DNA of 64,000 nt from NCBI RefSeq assembly GCF_029222925.1, contig NZ_JARHUI010000003.1, positions 62,001 to 126,000 of the forward strand, given 5' to 3'. The notes beneath the pieces were generated by a model. The model ran no database searches, was not told the DNA's origin, and saw only the letters and a program-made list of their open reading frames with translations. Both the position numbers and the translations under genes were made by a program. Positions 7,517 to 16,850 of the stretch are shown piece after piece (position 1 is the first letter of the stretch; each line of letters opens with the position of its first letter). The stretch comes from Algoriphagus sp. CAU 1675 (GTDB lineage Bacteria > Bacteroidota > Bacteroidia > Cytophagales > Cyclobacteriaceae).

Positions 7517-9158
7517 GCTGTTTTCTCTATTTCTTGGTTTTTTTCTTTTGAATTTGTTCCAAGGGTTTGCTCAGGATAGATATGCTGTTTATTATAAATT
7601 CAAACCTCAGAGCGTTTTTTCACTGGATCAACCTCAAGAATTTTTAACCCAAAAAGCGCTTGACCGGAGACAAAGGGAAGGGGTGAATATCGACAGCTTG
7701 GATTTGCCTGTTTCCCAAATTTATATAGATCAGGTTTCCGCCAAATCCGAATACTTATTGTACCATAGTAAATGGATGAATGCCTCTGTCTTAGTAGCTA
7801 GTGAGGTTGCCGTTCAGGAAATAGCATTATTTCCTTTTGTAGAAAAAGTGGAATTGGTCGCGCCCGGGTTTTTTCCTATACCCGATGCCCGAGTAGAAAA
7901 AGAACTACCTTCCAAATTTAGACCGATTGAGGATTCGGAGTCCCGATTGTTGTCTTCCCAGGAAAACGCCTATGATTTTCAAAATGCACTATTGGGCATT
8001 CCTGATATGCAAGAAGCGGGATTTTTGGGAGCAGGAATTACCATAGCGGTTTTTGATTCGGGATTTCCCGGAGTTAATACGGCTTCCTCCTTGAAACATC
8101 TTTTCGACAATAATCAAATCATTGCCACCCGGGATTTTGTAAGGCCCTGGAATACCAATGTTTACCAGGATTATGAGCATGGTACGAATGTCCTGTCATT
8201 GATTGCAGCCAATGAGCCTGGTGTTTTGGTTTCAGGTGCTCCTGAAGCCAATTATTTTTTGGCCATGACCGAATACGTCTACACGGAATATAAAATAGAA
8301 GAATTCAACTGGACGAGAGCAGCTGAGTTTGCGGATAGTTTGGGGGTAGATATCATCAATAGCTCTTTGGGCTATTATGATTTTGATGATGTTTCCATGA
8401 ACTACGGTTTTGAAGATCTGGACGGGGCAAGCACGGTAATTACCCAGGCTGCAAACATTGCTTCTCAAAGAGGGATTTTGGTAGTGAACAGTGTCGGCAA
8501 TTATGGTCCAAATGAGTCCACCTTAATCGCGCCCGCTGATTCCCCAAATGTGTTGGCTATTGGTTCGGTCAAGCAGGACCAAAGTGTTTCAACCTTTAGT
8601 TCAAGAGGGCCCACTGCTGATGGAAGGATCAAGCCCGATTTGGATGCCTTGGGAAGTGGAGTTGTGATGTTGAGGCCAAGTGGAAATACCGGTTTGGGTA
8701 GTGGAACCTCCTATTCCGCTCCCCAAATCACAGCTTTGGCTGCAGGGGTTTGGCAGGCAAGACCGGAATGGACCAGAGCCAAGCTTATTCAGAATTTGCT
8801 CCGAAGCGCCAGCCAATATGAAAACCCGGATAATATTTTGGGATATGGAATACCAGGCTTTTTGAATGCCTATTTTGGGGAGATTCTTTCTGTTGAAGAA
8901 AATCCGGAACACTTGGAGTGGAAGGTTTATCCCAATCCGGTAACAGGAGGGGAAATTGAAATCCTATTTGGTCGGGAATTGGAAGCCGAATTGGTGCTTT
9001 TTGACTTAAGCGGGAGAGAAGTCCATAATTCCAGTTTGATCCGAAATTCTATAAAGGAGCCCTATTATTTGAATTTGAAGAACCTGAAACCGGGAATGTA
9101 TCTAGTAACGGTACAGGATAGGAATACCGTGAAACGAAACAAACTTTTAATTCGATAA
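7503..9158 (+). CDS. Secreted S8 subtilisin-like protease with T9SS sorting domain
   Basis: This 551-residue protein has a signal peptide (to about FQGFAQ), a propeptide-like segment, a subtilase domain and a type IX secretion C-terminal domain. The triad is visible: Asp185 in AVFDSG, His226 in YEHGTNV and Ser403 in GTSYSAP. The oxyanion region reads NSVGNYG. The C-terminus begins WKVYPNPVTGGE, runs through LVLFDLSGREV and GMYLVTV and ends in KLLIR, the hallmark of type A T9SS cargo, so the enzyme should reach the outer surface or medium. It overlaps the preceding lipoprotein gene by 14 bases. Confidence 0.93.
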   Translation: MAVNKLFSLFLGFFLLNLFQGFAQDRYAVYYKFKPQSVFSLDQPQEFLTQKALDRRQREGVNIDSLDLPVSQIYIDQVSAKSEYLLYHSKWMNASVLVASEVAVQEIALFPFVEKVELVAPGFFPIPDARVEKELPSKFRPIEDSESRLLSSQENAYDFQNALLGIPDMQEAGFLGAGITIAVFDSGFPGVNTASSLKHLFDNNQIIATRDFVRPWNTNVYQDYEHGTNVLSLIAANEPGVLVSGAPEANYFLAMTEYVYTEYKIEEFNWTRAAEFADSLGVDIINSSLGYYDFDDVSMNYGFEDLDGASTVITQAANIASQRGILVVNSVGNYGPNESTLIAPADSPNVLAIGSVKQDQSVSTFSSRGPTADGRIKPDLDALGSGVVMLRPSGNTGLGSGTSYSAPQITALAAGVWQARPEWTRAKLIQNLLRSASQYENPDNILGYGIPGFLNAYFGEILSVEENPEHLEWKVYPNPVTGGEIEILFGRELEAELVLFDLSGREVHNSSLIRNSIKEPYYLNLKNLKPGMYLVTVQDRNTVKRNKLLIR

Positions 9159-9213
9159 GAATTTTGGGCTCGGACAAAATTTTATTTGTTTTGCAAGACG
9201 AAAATTTCTCCCC

Positions 9214-9873
9214 ATGAACCCAATCATCGCCCCATCCATTCTGGCAGCTGATTTTGCCAATCTTCAGAAAGAAGTTGAAATGCTAAATGCCTCCGAGGCT
9301 GACTACATCCATGTTGATATTATGGATGGAATGTTTGTTCCAAATATTTCTTTTGGGATTCCGGTTACTGAGGCCATCAATCACCATGCAAAGAAACCTC
9401 TAGATGTACATTTGATGATTGTGGATCCGGATAGATATCTTCAGGCCTTTAGAAATGCCGGTGCAGATATTATTTCCGTTCATTATGAAGCTTGTAACCA
9501 CCTGCACAGATCCTTGCAAACGATCCGTTCACTGGGAGCCAAGACTGGAGTTTCTCTCAATCCTCACACGCCAATTAATGTATTGGAGGATGTGATTCAG
9601 GATATTGACATGGTTTGTATCATGTCGGTAAACCCTGGTTTTGGAGGGCAAAAATTCATAGAGAATACCTATACCAAAGTAAGTGTACTTAAGGAGTTGA
9701 TTTTAAAAAAGGGAGCAGACACACAGATTGAAATTGACGGTGGTGTCAATATGGAAAATGCTCCAAAACTCTTGGCAGCGGGAGCGGATGTTTTGGTTGC
9801 AGGAAGCTTTGTTTTCAATGCACCAGATCCTGTCAAAACCATTAAAGATCTCAAATCAATTCAGGTAGTTTGA
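9214..9873 (+). CDS. rpe: Ribulose-phosphate 3-epimerase
   Basis: This enzyme interconverts ribulose 5-phosphate and xylulose 5-phosphate in the pentose phosphate pathway. The 219-residue TIM barrel shows all family marks: HVDIMDGMFVPN with His33 and Asp35, DVHLMI with His66, the phosphate loop SVNPGFGGQKF and IEIDGGVN with Asp175. These four residues are the expected metal ligands, with the two aspartates as acid/base pair. Length is usual and nothing is missing. It lies 55 bases after the subtilase and is cytoplasmic. Confidence 0.96.
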   Translation: MNPIIAPSILAADFANLQKEVEMLNASEADYIHVDIMDGMFVPNISFGIPVTEAINHHAKKPLDVHLMIVDPDRYLQAFRNAGADIISVHYEACNHLHRSLQTIRSLGAKTGVSLNPHTPINVLEDVIQDIDMVCIMSVNPGFGGQKFIENTYTKVSVLKELILKKGADTQIEIDGGVNMENAPKLLAAGADVLVAGSFVFNAPDPVKTIKDLKSIQVV

Positions 9874-9985
9874 TTTATTTCAAACTACCATTCATCATAA
9901 AATACCTTAAAAAGGCCTTTTTTACTTGATTTTTTGAGTGATAGGTATTTCTTTTAAAACTTATCTCAAACTAAATCCACAAAAG

Positions 9986-10507
9986 ATGATGAAAAAAGTA
10001 TTACTATTTGGGGCGTTTTTTGCGTTCCTCGGAATGTCTGCTTTTGCTCAGGAGGCTGCTGAAGAAGGAGTGACTCAAGAAGACCTGACCAAGTTCGCAA
10101 ATGTAGAAGTGATGACTGCTGTATTTGTTGAAAACAAGACGGAGGAACTCAAAAACATGATCCTCAAAAATGAAGTAATTGAAGGAGGAGCACGATATAA
10201 TGAGATTAAAGCTGCTTGGGGGGATGATGCCAAAATGGCTGAAGCTAATGTAACTGACGAAGAGAAGGCAGCATTTCAAAAAATTCAGGACTTTCAGGGT
10301 TCCCTTCAAAAAGGAGCAATCGAATACAAGACTGAATTGATTAAAAACGATTCAATTCTTGGTGTTTCCATTTACAACAAAGTAAATGAAGCAAGAAAGT
10401 CTGATCCATCTGTAAAAGAGCAATTGGATGCATTGGTGGCTGAATTAAAAGCCAAAGCAGATGCTGAGAAAGAAGGTACTGCTGAAGATGCTTCTGATGA
10501 GAAATAA
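9986..10507 (+). CDS. Secreted DUF4168-like protein
   Basis: The start is placed at the first of two adjacent ATGs (9986/9989), giving the signal peptide KKVLLFGAFFAFLGMSAFAQ; an in-frame ATG at 9938 would add an unlikely leader. The mature part is a charged helical protein. The order TQEDLTKFANVEV, then ARYNEIKAAWGDD, then IYNKVNEARKSDP resembles DUF4168, whose function is unknown. It ends in an acidic tail (KEGTAEDASDEK). It is probably periplasmic or surface-associated. A terminator follows. Confidence 0.65.
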   Translation: MMKKVLLFGAFFAFLGMSAFAQEAAEEGVTQEDLTKFANVEVMTAVFVENKTEELKNMILKNEVIEGGARYNEIKAAWGDDAKMAEANVTDEEKAAFQKIQDFQGSLQKGAIEYKTELIKNDSILGVSIYNKVNEARKSDPSVKEQLDALVAELKAKADAEKEGTAEDASDEK

Positions 10508-10535
10508 GCCAGCATTTTGCATCTAAATTTGAATT

Positions 10536-10561
10536 AAGCCTCCTTTTGGGAGGCTTTTTTT
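10536..10561 (+). terminator. Hairpin terminator
   Basis: AAGCCTCC and GGAGGCTT pair around a TTTTG loop and are followed by a T run, closing the DUF4168-like gene. Confidence 0.85.
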
Positions 10562-10603
10562 ATAATTTCACACCAATCGTTTTTTGTATTCGTTAGTACA
10601 GTT

Positions 10604-11623
10604 ATGAATTGGAATAAGACAGTCCTTACAATTTTGTTGTTTGCCTTAGGGCAATCTCTTATGGCCCAAGATGATGATATTTTTGGGATCAGCAGAAAAG
10701 CCAAAAATCCAAAAAGTGAGTCCGGCCTTGGGAATACTTATAGGAATATCTTGGAGCAGTTTGCCATAGAGTTCTCAACTGGTGCGGCCTATCATCAGAT
10801 GGGAATGGACTTTTTCTCAGAAACTCCACAAAACTATCCGCTCACACAGGTTCAGAACTTTGATAGCCCTTTGGATATCTCTGAGGAAAATCCTTTGGCT
10901 TTAAAGGCCAATGACTGGGCCTTTCCTTTGGCAAATGCGGGAGTAAGACTCAATCTCTTCAATATTTTGACCGTTGGTGGTAGATATGGAAGAGAATGGG
11001 GACAACTCAGTTCCATGAAGGGAGGAGATTTCGAATTCCCTTTTGAAGGAGCCAGTTACCAAGCCAGTAAGCTTTATGGGACAGTAGGTCTGGTGCTTTG
11101 GGATGCTGGCCGCAGGGCAAAATATCTGAAGTGGAGGTACAGAAAATATGCTTCTGCCAACCTGTATATGCAGTCAGAACTTCGTCAGAGAGTCAGACAA
11201 ATTTATCCTTGGCGATTTATTTTGGAGGGAGAATATGGAAGGCTTAACCTGAAAAAAGTCTATGATCCTGCTTTGGATTCGCCCGGAAATCCATATTTGT
11301 CGAGATTGACGGATGCAGGTAATCCTTACTATGGTTTGGGATTGAGGCTTGAACGGGACTTTTCCGAATACACCAAGTTGTTTGTAAAAGGGGGAGTGGA
11401 TATTCGGAAATTCACCTATTCGTCTTTTGATTTTACTGAGGTTCAGGATATTGAGCAGCGAGTATATGCCTTACAACTTGGACTTGCCATTAAAATACCA
11501 GGAACCAAGAGATGTAAGGTTGCCGGATGTGGAGTTGTCATGAAGCATTCGCACAATGGAATTGAATACAGAGGAAGTTCAATTTTCAGGCTTCAAAACA
11601 GAAAAATCGGGCAGTGGTACTGA
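10604..11623 (+). CDS. Hypothetical secreted/outer-membrane protein
   Basis: I recognise no named family. The 339-residue product has a signal peptide ending ALGQSLMAQ and then alternating aromatic, glycine-rich strands such as VGGRYGREWG, LYGTVGLVLW and YYGLGLRLERDF, suggestive of an outer-membrane or beta-sandwich protein. Two cysteines near the C-terminus (RCKVAGCG) and a histidine pair (KHSHNG) stand out. It sits alone between two terminators, and the second hairpin begins inside its last codons. Assignment as an envelope protein is inference from the signal and beta pattern. Confidence 0.65.
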   Translation: MNWNKTVLTILLFALGQSLMAQDDDIFGISRKAKNPKSESGLGNTYRNILEQFAIEFSTGAAYHQMGMDFFSETPQNYPLTQVQNFDSPLDISEENPLALKANDWAFPLANAGVRLNLFNILTVGGRYGREWGQLSSMKGGDFEFPFEGASYQASKLYGTVGLVLWDAGRRAKYLKWRYRKYASANLYMQSELRQRVRQIYPWRFILEGEYGRLNLKKVYDPALDSPGNPYLSRLTDAGNPYYGLGLRLERDFSEYTKLFVKGGVDIRKFTYSSFDFTEVQDIEQRVYALQLGLAIKIPGTKRCKVAGCGVVMKHSHNGIEYRGSSIFRLQNRKIGQWY

Positions 11624-11641
11624 TGTTCCACTGCCTTTTTT
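11609..11641 (+). terminator. Hairpin terminator overlapping a stop codon
   Basis: GGCAGTGG and CCACTGCC pair around a loop that contains the TGA of the preceding gene; a T run follows. Translation to the stop codon could interfere with folding, but the position is clear. Confidence 0.75.
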
Positions 11642-11680
11642 GTAAGCTGAATTTCTCTTTTCAAAGCACCTCCTTTTTAC

Positions 11681-11688
11681 TATCTTGC
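11681..11688 (+). promoter_or_regulatory. Possible -7 box upstream of gyrA
   Basis: TATCTTGC resembles the Bacteroidota TAnnTTTG element and lies 31 bases before the gyrA start, just after a terminator. No convincing -33 element is visible, so this is weak. Confidence 0.25.
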
Positions 11689-11719
11689 AGCCTTTATCAT
11701 ACCCCGTGAATAGCATTTT

Positions 11720-14239
11720 ATGGCTCAAGGAGAAAACGAGAACATCATACCCATTAACATTGAAGAGGAAATGCGTGGTGCCTACATCGATTATTCGATG
11801 TCGGTTATTGTTTCCAGAGCACTTCCAGATGTCCGTGACGGACTCAAACCAGTTCACAGAAGAATCCTCTACGGGATGCAGGAGCTGGGAGTATTGCATA
11901 ATAAACCCTATAAGAAATCAGCCAGGATTGTCGGTGAAGTACTAGGTAAGTATCACCCTCATGGTGATTCTGCCGTGTATGAGACGATGGTAAGAATGGC
12001 CCAGCCATGGTCCCTTCGTTATCCATTGGTGGATGGTCAAGGAAACTTTGGATCCATTGATGGTGACAATGCCGCTGCGATGCGTTATACCGAGGCAAGG
12101 ATGAAGCGGATTGCTGAAGAATTGATGACTGATATCAATAAAGATACGGTTGATTTTCAGTTCAACTTCGATGATTCCCTAAAGGAGCCAACCGTTCTTC
12201 CTGCGAAGGTTCCAGCCTTGCTTTTGAATGGTGCATCTGGTATTGCCGTAGGTATGGCTACTAATATGGCGCCTCACAACCTTGGAGAAGTTATTGATGG
12301 GATTATCGCCTACATAGACAATCGTGAAATAACGATTTCGGAATTGATGGAGCATATTGTAGCCCCGGATTTTCCTACTGGAGGCATTATTTATGGCTAC
12401 AATGGAGTAAAGGCTGCTTTCGAAACGGGAAGAGGTCGGGTAGTACTTCGTGGTAAGGCAAACATTGAAACCAAAGACGGTGGAAACAAGGAGATGATTG
12501 TCATCACCGAGATTCCTTACATGGTCAATAAGGCAAGTATGGTGGAAAAAACCGCAGCCTTGATCAACGAAAAGAAAATCGAGGGTATTTCCGCCATTAG
12601 AGATGAATCCGACCGATCCGGGATGCGGGTTGTCTATGAGTTGAAACGAGATGCCATTCCAAATGTGGTGCTTAATAATCTCTACAAGCAGACCCAACTT
12701 CAGACTTCATTCTCTGTCAATAACGTGGCCTTGGTTAAGGGCCGTCCTCAGACCTTGAATCTAAAAGATCTGATTGTTCATTATGTGAACCACAGGCATG
12801 AGGTTGTAGTCCGTAGAACTGAATATGAACTGAATGAGGCCGAAAAGAGGGCTCATATCCTCGAGGGTTACCTGATTGCCTTGGATCATTTGGACGAGGT
12901 GATTTCCTTGATTAGAAATTCAGCAGACCCTGAAACAGCCAGAAATGGCTTGATGGAAAAATTCCAGCTCAGTGAAATACAGGCAAGGGCGATTCTGGAT
13001 ATGAGATTGCAGCGTCTCACCGGCATGGAAAGAGACAAAATCGTTCAGGAATACAAGGAGATCATGGCCTTGATCGAGGAACTGAAAGAAATCCTTGCCA
13101 ACGAAGATAAGCGTATGGATATCATCAAAACCGAACTGACTGAAATGAAAGAAAGGTATGGTGATGATAGACGTACTGAGATTGAGCATAATGCAGAGGA
13201 CTTCAGCTATGAGGACATGATTCCGAATGAAGAAGTAGTCATCACTGTATCTCATCAGGGATATGTGAAGCGTACTGCTTTGACAGAGTACAGGACTCAG
13301 GGAAGAGGGGGAGTAGGATCCAGAGGTGTGAGTACCAAAGAGGATGACTTTACCGAATATCTATTCACAGCGTCCACTCATAATTACCTTTTGATCTTTA
13401 CTGACAAAGGGAAATTATTCTGGTTGAAAACTTATGCAATTCCTGAAGGAGCCAAGACCTCTAAAGGAAGACCGATCCAAAACCTGATCAATATTGACAC
13501 GGATGATAAAATACGTTCAATTATCCAGGTCAATGATCTGAATGATCAGGATTACATCAATAATCACTTCCTCGTGATGGTTACCAAGCAAGGGGTGATT
13601 AAGAAAACCACCCTCGAGCAATATTCCCGTCCAAGAACCAACGGTATCATTGCCCTCAATATCAGGGAGGATGACCAATTGGTGAATGTGGATATGACGA
13701 ATGGGAACCAGCACATAGTAATTGCCGCTAAATCGGGTCGTGCCATACACTTCCATGAGTCTGCTGTTCGCCCAATGGGAAGGACTGCGACAGGCGTGAA
13801 AGCCATAACCTTAACAGATGTTAATGATTATGTGATTGGCATGGTATGTGCATCCGAAGAAAATGCAACCTTGCTCGTAGTGTCTGAAAAAGGGTATGGA
13901 AAACGATCTGACCTTGGAGAATATAGAATCACCAATCGGGGAGGTAAAGGTGTGAAAGCAATGAATGTCACCGATAAAACCGGAGCGCTGGTTGCAATTA
14001 AAGAAGTGGTCGATACCGATGATTTGATGATTATTAATAAGTCTGGAATCATCATTCGACTTGCAGTGGATGAACTGAGAGTGATGGGTAGAGCCACACA
14101 GGGTGTTCGTCTGATAAGAGTAGGGGAAGGGGATGAAATCTCCTCCGTTGAAAAGATTTCAAAAGAAGAAGAAGAAATCAAAGATTCTACTGAAATTGCC
14201 AATGAATCTTCAGAATCATCCGAAGAAACAAAAGAATAA
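11720..14239 (+). CDS. gyrA: DNA gyrase subunit A
   Basis: GyrA is the DNA-cleaving subunit of gyrase, which introduces negative supercoils as an A2B2 enzyme. The 839-residue protein starts normally. The breakage-reunion domain contains [18 protein letters not shown], the [20 protein letters not shown] stretch, and catalytic Tyr123 in [11 protein letters not shown]. The C-terminal beta-pinwheel carries a GyrA-box-like [11 protein letters not shown], and the protein ends in an acidic Ser/Glu-rich tail. In the quinolone-resistance region the residue equal to E. coli Ser83 is Ser84, and that equal to Asp87 is Glu88, a conservative natural variant. A TPR gene follows after 28 bases. Confidence 0.97.
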   Translation: MAQGENENIIPINIEEEMRGAYIDYSMSVIVSRALPDVRDGLKPVHRRILYGMQELGVLHNKPYKKSARIVGEVLGKYHPHGDSAVYETMVRMAQPWSLRYPLVDGQGNFGSIDGDNAAAMRYTEARMKRIAEELMTDINKDTVDFQFNFDDSLKEPTVLPAKVPALLLNGASGIAVGMATNMAPHNLGEVIDGIIAYIDNREITISELMEHIVAPDFPTGGIIYGYNGVKAAFETGRGRVVLRGKANIETKDGGNKEMIVITEIPYMVNKASMVEKTAALINEKKIEGISAIRDESDRSGMRVVYELKRDAIPNVVLNNLYKQTQLQTSFSVNNVALVKGRPQTLNLKDLIVHYVNHRHEVVVRRTEYELNEAEKRAHILEGYLIALDHLDEVISLIRNSADPETARNGLMEKFQLSEIQARAILDMRLQRLTGMERDKIVQEYKEIMALIEELKEILANEDKRMDIIKTELTEMKERYGDDRRTEIEHNAEDFSYEDMIPNEEVVITVSHQGYVKRTALTEYRTQGRGGVGSRGVSTKEDDFTEYLFTASTHNYLLIFTDKGKLFWLKTYAIPEGAKTSKGRPIQNLINIDTDDKIRSIIQVNDLNDQDYINNHFLVMVTKQGVIKKTTLEQYSRPRTNGIIALNIREDDQLVNVDMTNGNQHIVIAAKSGRAIHFHESAVRPMGRTATGVKAITLTDVNDYVIGMVCASEENATLLVVSEKGYGKRSDLGEYRITNRGGKGVKAMNVTDKTGALVAIKEVVDTDDLMIINKSGIIIRLAVDELRVMGRATQGVRLIRVGEGDEISSVEKISKEEEEIKDSTEIANESSESSEETKE

Positions 14240-14267
14240 CCAAACAATTAAGTTAAAACGCTAATAA

Positions 14268-15479
14268 ATGAAGAAGCTAATTCTATCTATGATCCTGGTT
14301 GGAGCAACGTCCTTGGCTTTCGGACAAAAGAAAGTAGTTCGCTCCGCTGAGAAAAATTTCAAATCCGGTGATTTGGCTACAGCAATGTCTGAAATCGAAG
14401 CTGCCATTGCCAATCCTGAGACAAGCTCTGATCCAGCTACCTACTTGCTAAAGGCAAAAATCCAGTTGAAAATGTTTGGTACTGATTCAACCAATACTAT
14501 GGAGACTTTAGCCAAAGGTGAGGCTTCTCTTGCTACTTTCAACGAAACCTTTGAAATGGCTGGAAGTAATAAAGAGGAAGGTGTTGGAAAAGAGATTTAT
14601 GAGGGTGATATCCTAGGAGTTCCTGACAACCTTCGTCCTTATTCCCTAGAAACTTTAAAAAACGTGTCCTACGACAAAGCTCTGGAAAGATACAATGAAG
14701 GAGAAATGGATATGGCCTATGAGTTCTTCAACCTTTCTAGTGAAATTGATAAGACTGATACCCTTTCCAATTACAATGCGGCATTTATTGCCAATGACTT
14801 GGGAAGATTTGAGGACGCTAAAAAGCACTTGAATTATCTTTTGGAAGTTCCTGACTACAATGGGAAAATCAACGTTTATTACATGTTGATTCCTATTTTA
14901 AGTACTGAAGAAAAGAATCCGGAAGCTGCCTATGAGACAGTGACTAGAGCAAGAGCGGAATTCCCTGAAGAAAAGACCTTTGCTGAATTTGAAATCCAAT
15001 TGCTGCTTCAATTGAACAAGATGGATGAGGCGATGGCTCAAATCCAGGAAGCTTTGAAAACTGATCCTAACAATACTTCTATCTTGCTGAGATCTGGATA
15101 TCTGAAAGAAAAATCAGGTGATATTGATGGTGCTTTGGCCGATTACAAAAAGTCTGTAGAGGTTGATCCTAATTTCTACGAAGGAAATTATTATGCCGGA
15201 GCCCTGATGCTGGAGAAATCCAGATCAATTTTGGCTGAATTGAATTCTCTACCTGATGATGAGTGGGAAAAAAGATCCAAGTCAATGGGAGAAGAAGCTA
15301 ATCAGTACTACACTGATGCAATTCCTTACTTTGAAAAAGCTTTGGAATTGAGACCAGATGATACAGATATCATGTCTATTCTGTACCAAGTTCATGTGAT
15401 TTTGAAAAACGATGCGGAAGCTGAAAAGTATAACAAGAAATTGATAGAACTTCTTGGTCCAAACTGGATGGATCGTTAA
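14268..15479 (+). CDS. Secreted TPR protein downstream of gyrA
   Basis: The 403-residue protein has a signal peptide (ILVGATSLAFGQ) and helical TPR repeats along its length, for example the final units ANQYYTDAIPYFEKALEL and AEKYNKKLIELLG. The middle contains the repeat-like AMAQIQEALKTDPNNTS and ADYKKSVEVDPNFYEGNY. It is probably a periplasmic scaffold; no enzyme motif is seen. Only 28 bases separate it from gyrA and a terminator follows, so it may be expressed from the gyrA promoter. Confidence 0.82.
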   Translation: MKKLILSMILVGATSLAFGQKKVVRSAEKNFKSGDLATAMSEIEAAIANPETSSDPATYLLKAKIQLKMFGTDSTNTMETLAKGEASLATFNETFEMAGSNKEEGVGKEIYEGDILGVPDNLRPYSLETLKNVSYDKALERYNEGEMDMAYEFFNLSSEIDKTDTLSNYNAAFIANDLGRFEDAKKHLNYLLEVPDYNGKINVYYMLIPILSTEEKNPEAAYETVTRARAEFPEEKTFAEFEIQLLLQLNKMDEAMAQIQEALKTDPNNTSILLRSGYLKEKSGDIDGALADYKKSVEVDPNFYEGNYYAGALMLEKSRSILAELNSLPDDEWEKRSKSMGEEANQYYTDAIPYFEKALELRPDDTDIMSILYQVHVILKNDAEAEKYNKKLIELLGPNWMDR

Positions 15480-15499
15480 GATTCTGATCATTTAAATAG

Positions 15500-15532
15500 A
15501 AATGACCGTCATTTTGGCGGTCATTTTTTTTT
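15500..15532 (+). terminator. Hairpin terminator
   Basis: AAATGACCG and CGGTCATTT pair around a short loop, followed by nine T. It closes the gyrA-TPR unit. Confidence 0.88.
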
Positions 15533-15640
15533 GTAGGTTAATATTAGGTTGAAGCAGTTTATTAGGGTTTAATTATCTTTTTTAGTCATTCGCTCTTAGT
15601 TTTTTTCCGTATGATAAATTAGGGTTTTCAAAAGGTTGTC

Positions 15641-16756
15641 ATGAAAGTTCAACATCTTCTGATTCTTTTGTTTTTTTTGGGTTTTTCCAACATTGTCAAA
15701 GCCCAAACCCGCTATCAAAAAAGCGTGGAAGTTTCTTACGAAGCTGGTTCCTTGCTGGGAAATGGGAAGGAATGGTCTGAGGAGCTGAATCGCATTGTGG
15801 ATTATCATGGAATTGATTTCAAGCTGGGCTGGAAAGGACTTTCACCAAAAACTTATCAATATCTCTACCGCTATCCGACCTTTGGTTTGGGGTTCAACAC
15901 TGCTTTATCCTATTACCCAGAAGTGGGCAGGCCCCAAGCTTTGTATATGTTTGGGGAGTTTTCAATAAATCACCACTCAAATTTCAGAAGCTTTCAGTTA
16001 AGTTATTTCTTTCAGATCGGACTGGGGTTTAATATGAATCCCTATGATCCCAATCTAAACTCCATCAATCAATACATCGGGTCAAATCTAAATGCCTATG
16101 TGAATATGGGCTTTAAGGTGAACTATAGGCTTTCTGACCGAATCCAAATTTTTTCAAACCTTGGGTTAAAGCATTTTTCAAACGGAGCAACCAAAAAGCC
16201 AAATGCAGGAATTAACCTTACCCCTTTGGCATTTGGAATAAGAACGGTATTGGGAAAGGAAATAAAGCATATCCCCCAGGAGGTACCAGAAATTACTCCG
16301 ATCTCCAATAGGACTTTCGTCAACCTTGCTGTTTATACAGGTTTTAAAAATTATGAAATTGGCATGCCTACCTATTTTAGAGGTGGTTTGGGCTTGAATT
16401 ATCTCTGGGCCGTCAATTATAAATACAACTTTGGTTTTGGAACAGACGTATTCATAGCTCCAGGAATGAGTGAGCGAAACCCAAGTGGAGATTTTGGTTT
16501 TCTCGACCTGATGTCAGTGGGTTTGGTGTCTTCTTGGGAGTGGAAGGTTAGCCAAAAAATCTATGTCCCGATCGGGCTGGGTGCTTATCTCAAGCGGAAT
16601 GAGTTGAATGACGAGCTTACTTGGTTTTACGAGCGGATAGGAGTGAGGTATAGGTTTGAAAACGACTTGTTTGCCGGTTTTCAGATCAAAGCACACAAAC
16701 TAAAGGCGGATTTCTTTGAGTTTACCATCGGTTATACTTTGCCTGTCAAGTTGTAG
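15641..16756 (+). CDS. Acyloxyacyl hydrolase / PagL-like lipid A deacylase
   Basis: The 371-residue protein has a signal peptide (to about NIVKAQ) and an outer-membrane barrel pattern. Residues 175-192, LGLKHFSNGATKKPNAGI, carry the PagL-family signature with His178, Ser180 and Asn181, matching the catalytic His/Ser pair of PagL. The family removes the 3-O-linked acyl chain of lipid A at the outer membrane. Pseudomonas PagL is about half this length; here about 180 further residues after the active site form a second block of amphipathic strands with no PagL motif. The gene stands alone, about 95 bases before the PIG-L start. Confidence 0.75.
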   Translation: MKVQHLLILLFFLGFSNIVKAQTRYQKSVEVSYEAGSLLGNGKEWSEELNRIVDYHGIDFKLGWKGLSPKTYQYLYRYPTFGLGFNTALSYYPEVGRPQALYMFGEFSINHHSNFRSFQLSYFFQIGLGFNMNPYDPNLNSINQYIGSNLNAYVNMGFKVNYRLSDRIQIFSNLGLKHFSNGATKKPNAGINLTPLAFGIRTVLGKEIKHIPQEVPEITPISNRTFVNLAVYTGFKNYEIGMPTYFRGGLGLNYLWAVNYKYNFGFGTDVFIAPGMSERNPSGDFGFLDLMSVGLVSSWEWKVSQKIYVPIGLGAYLKRNELNDELTWFYERIGVRYRFENDLFAGFQIKAHKLKADFFEFTIGYTLPVKL

Positions 16757-16850
16757 CTTCAATGGATCGCAACATTCAAATCCACTGGTCAAAATATATT
16801 TTCATTTAATCATTGCTTATTCTAGTTTAGGGAATCCTTCATATTTGTGT

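Noticed and set aside
9909..9923. AAAAAGGCCTTTTTT palindrome after rpe
   Set aside because: It has no loop and a stem rich in A/T, so it cannot be called a terminator with confidence.
12179..12697. 172-codon open frame on the minus strand inside gyrA
   Set aside because: It lies wholly antisense to a clearly conserved gene, starts nowhere near a promoter and has no recognisable protein features.
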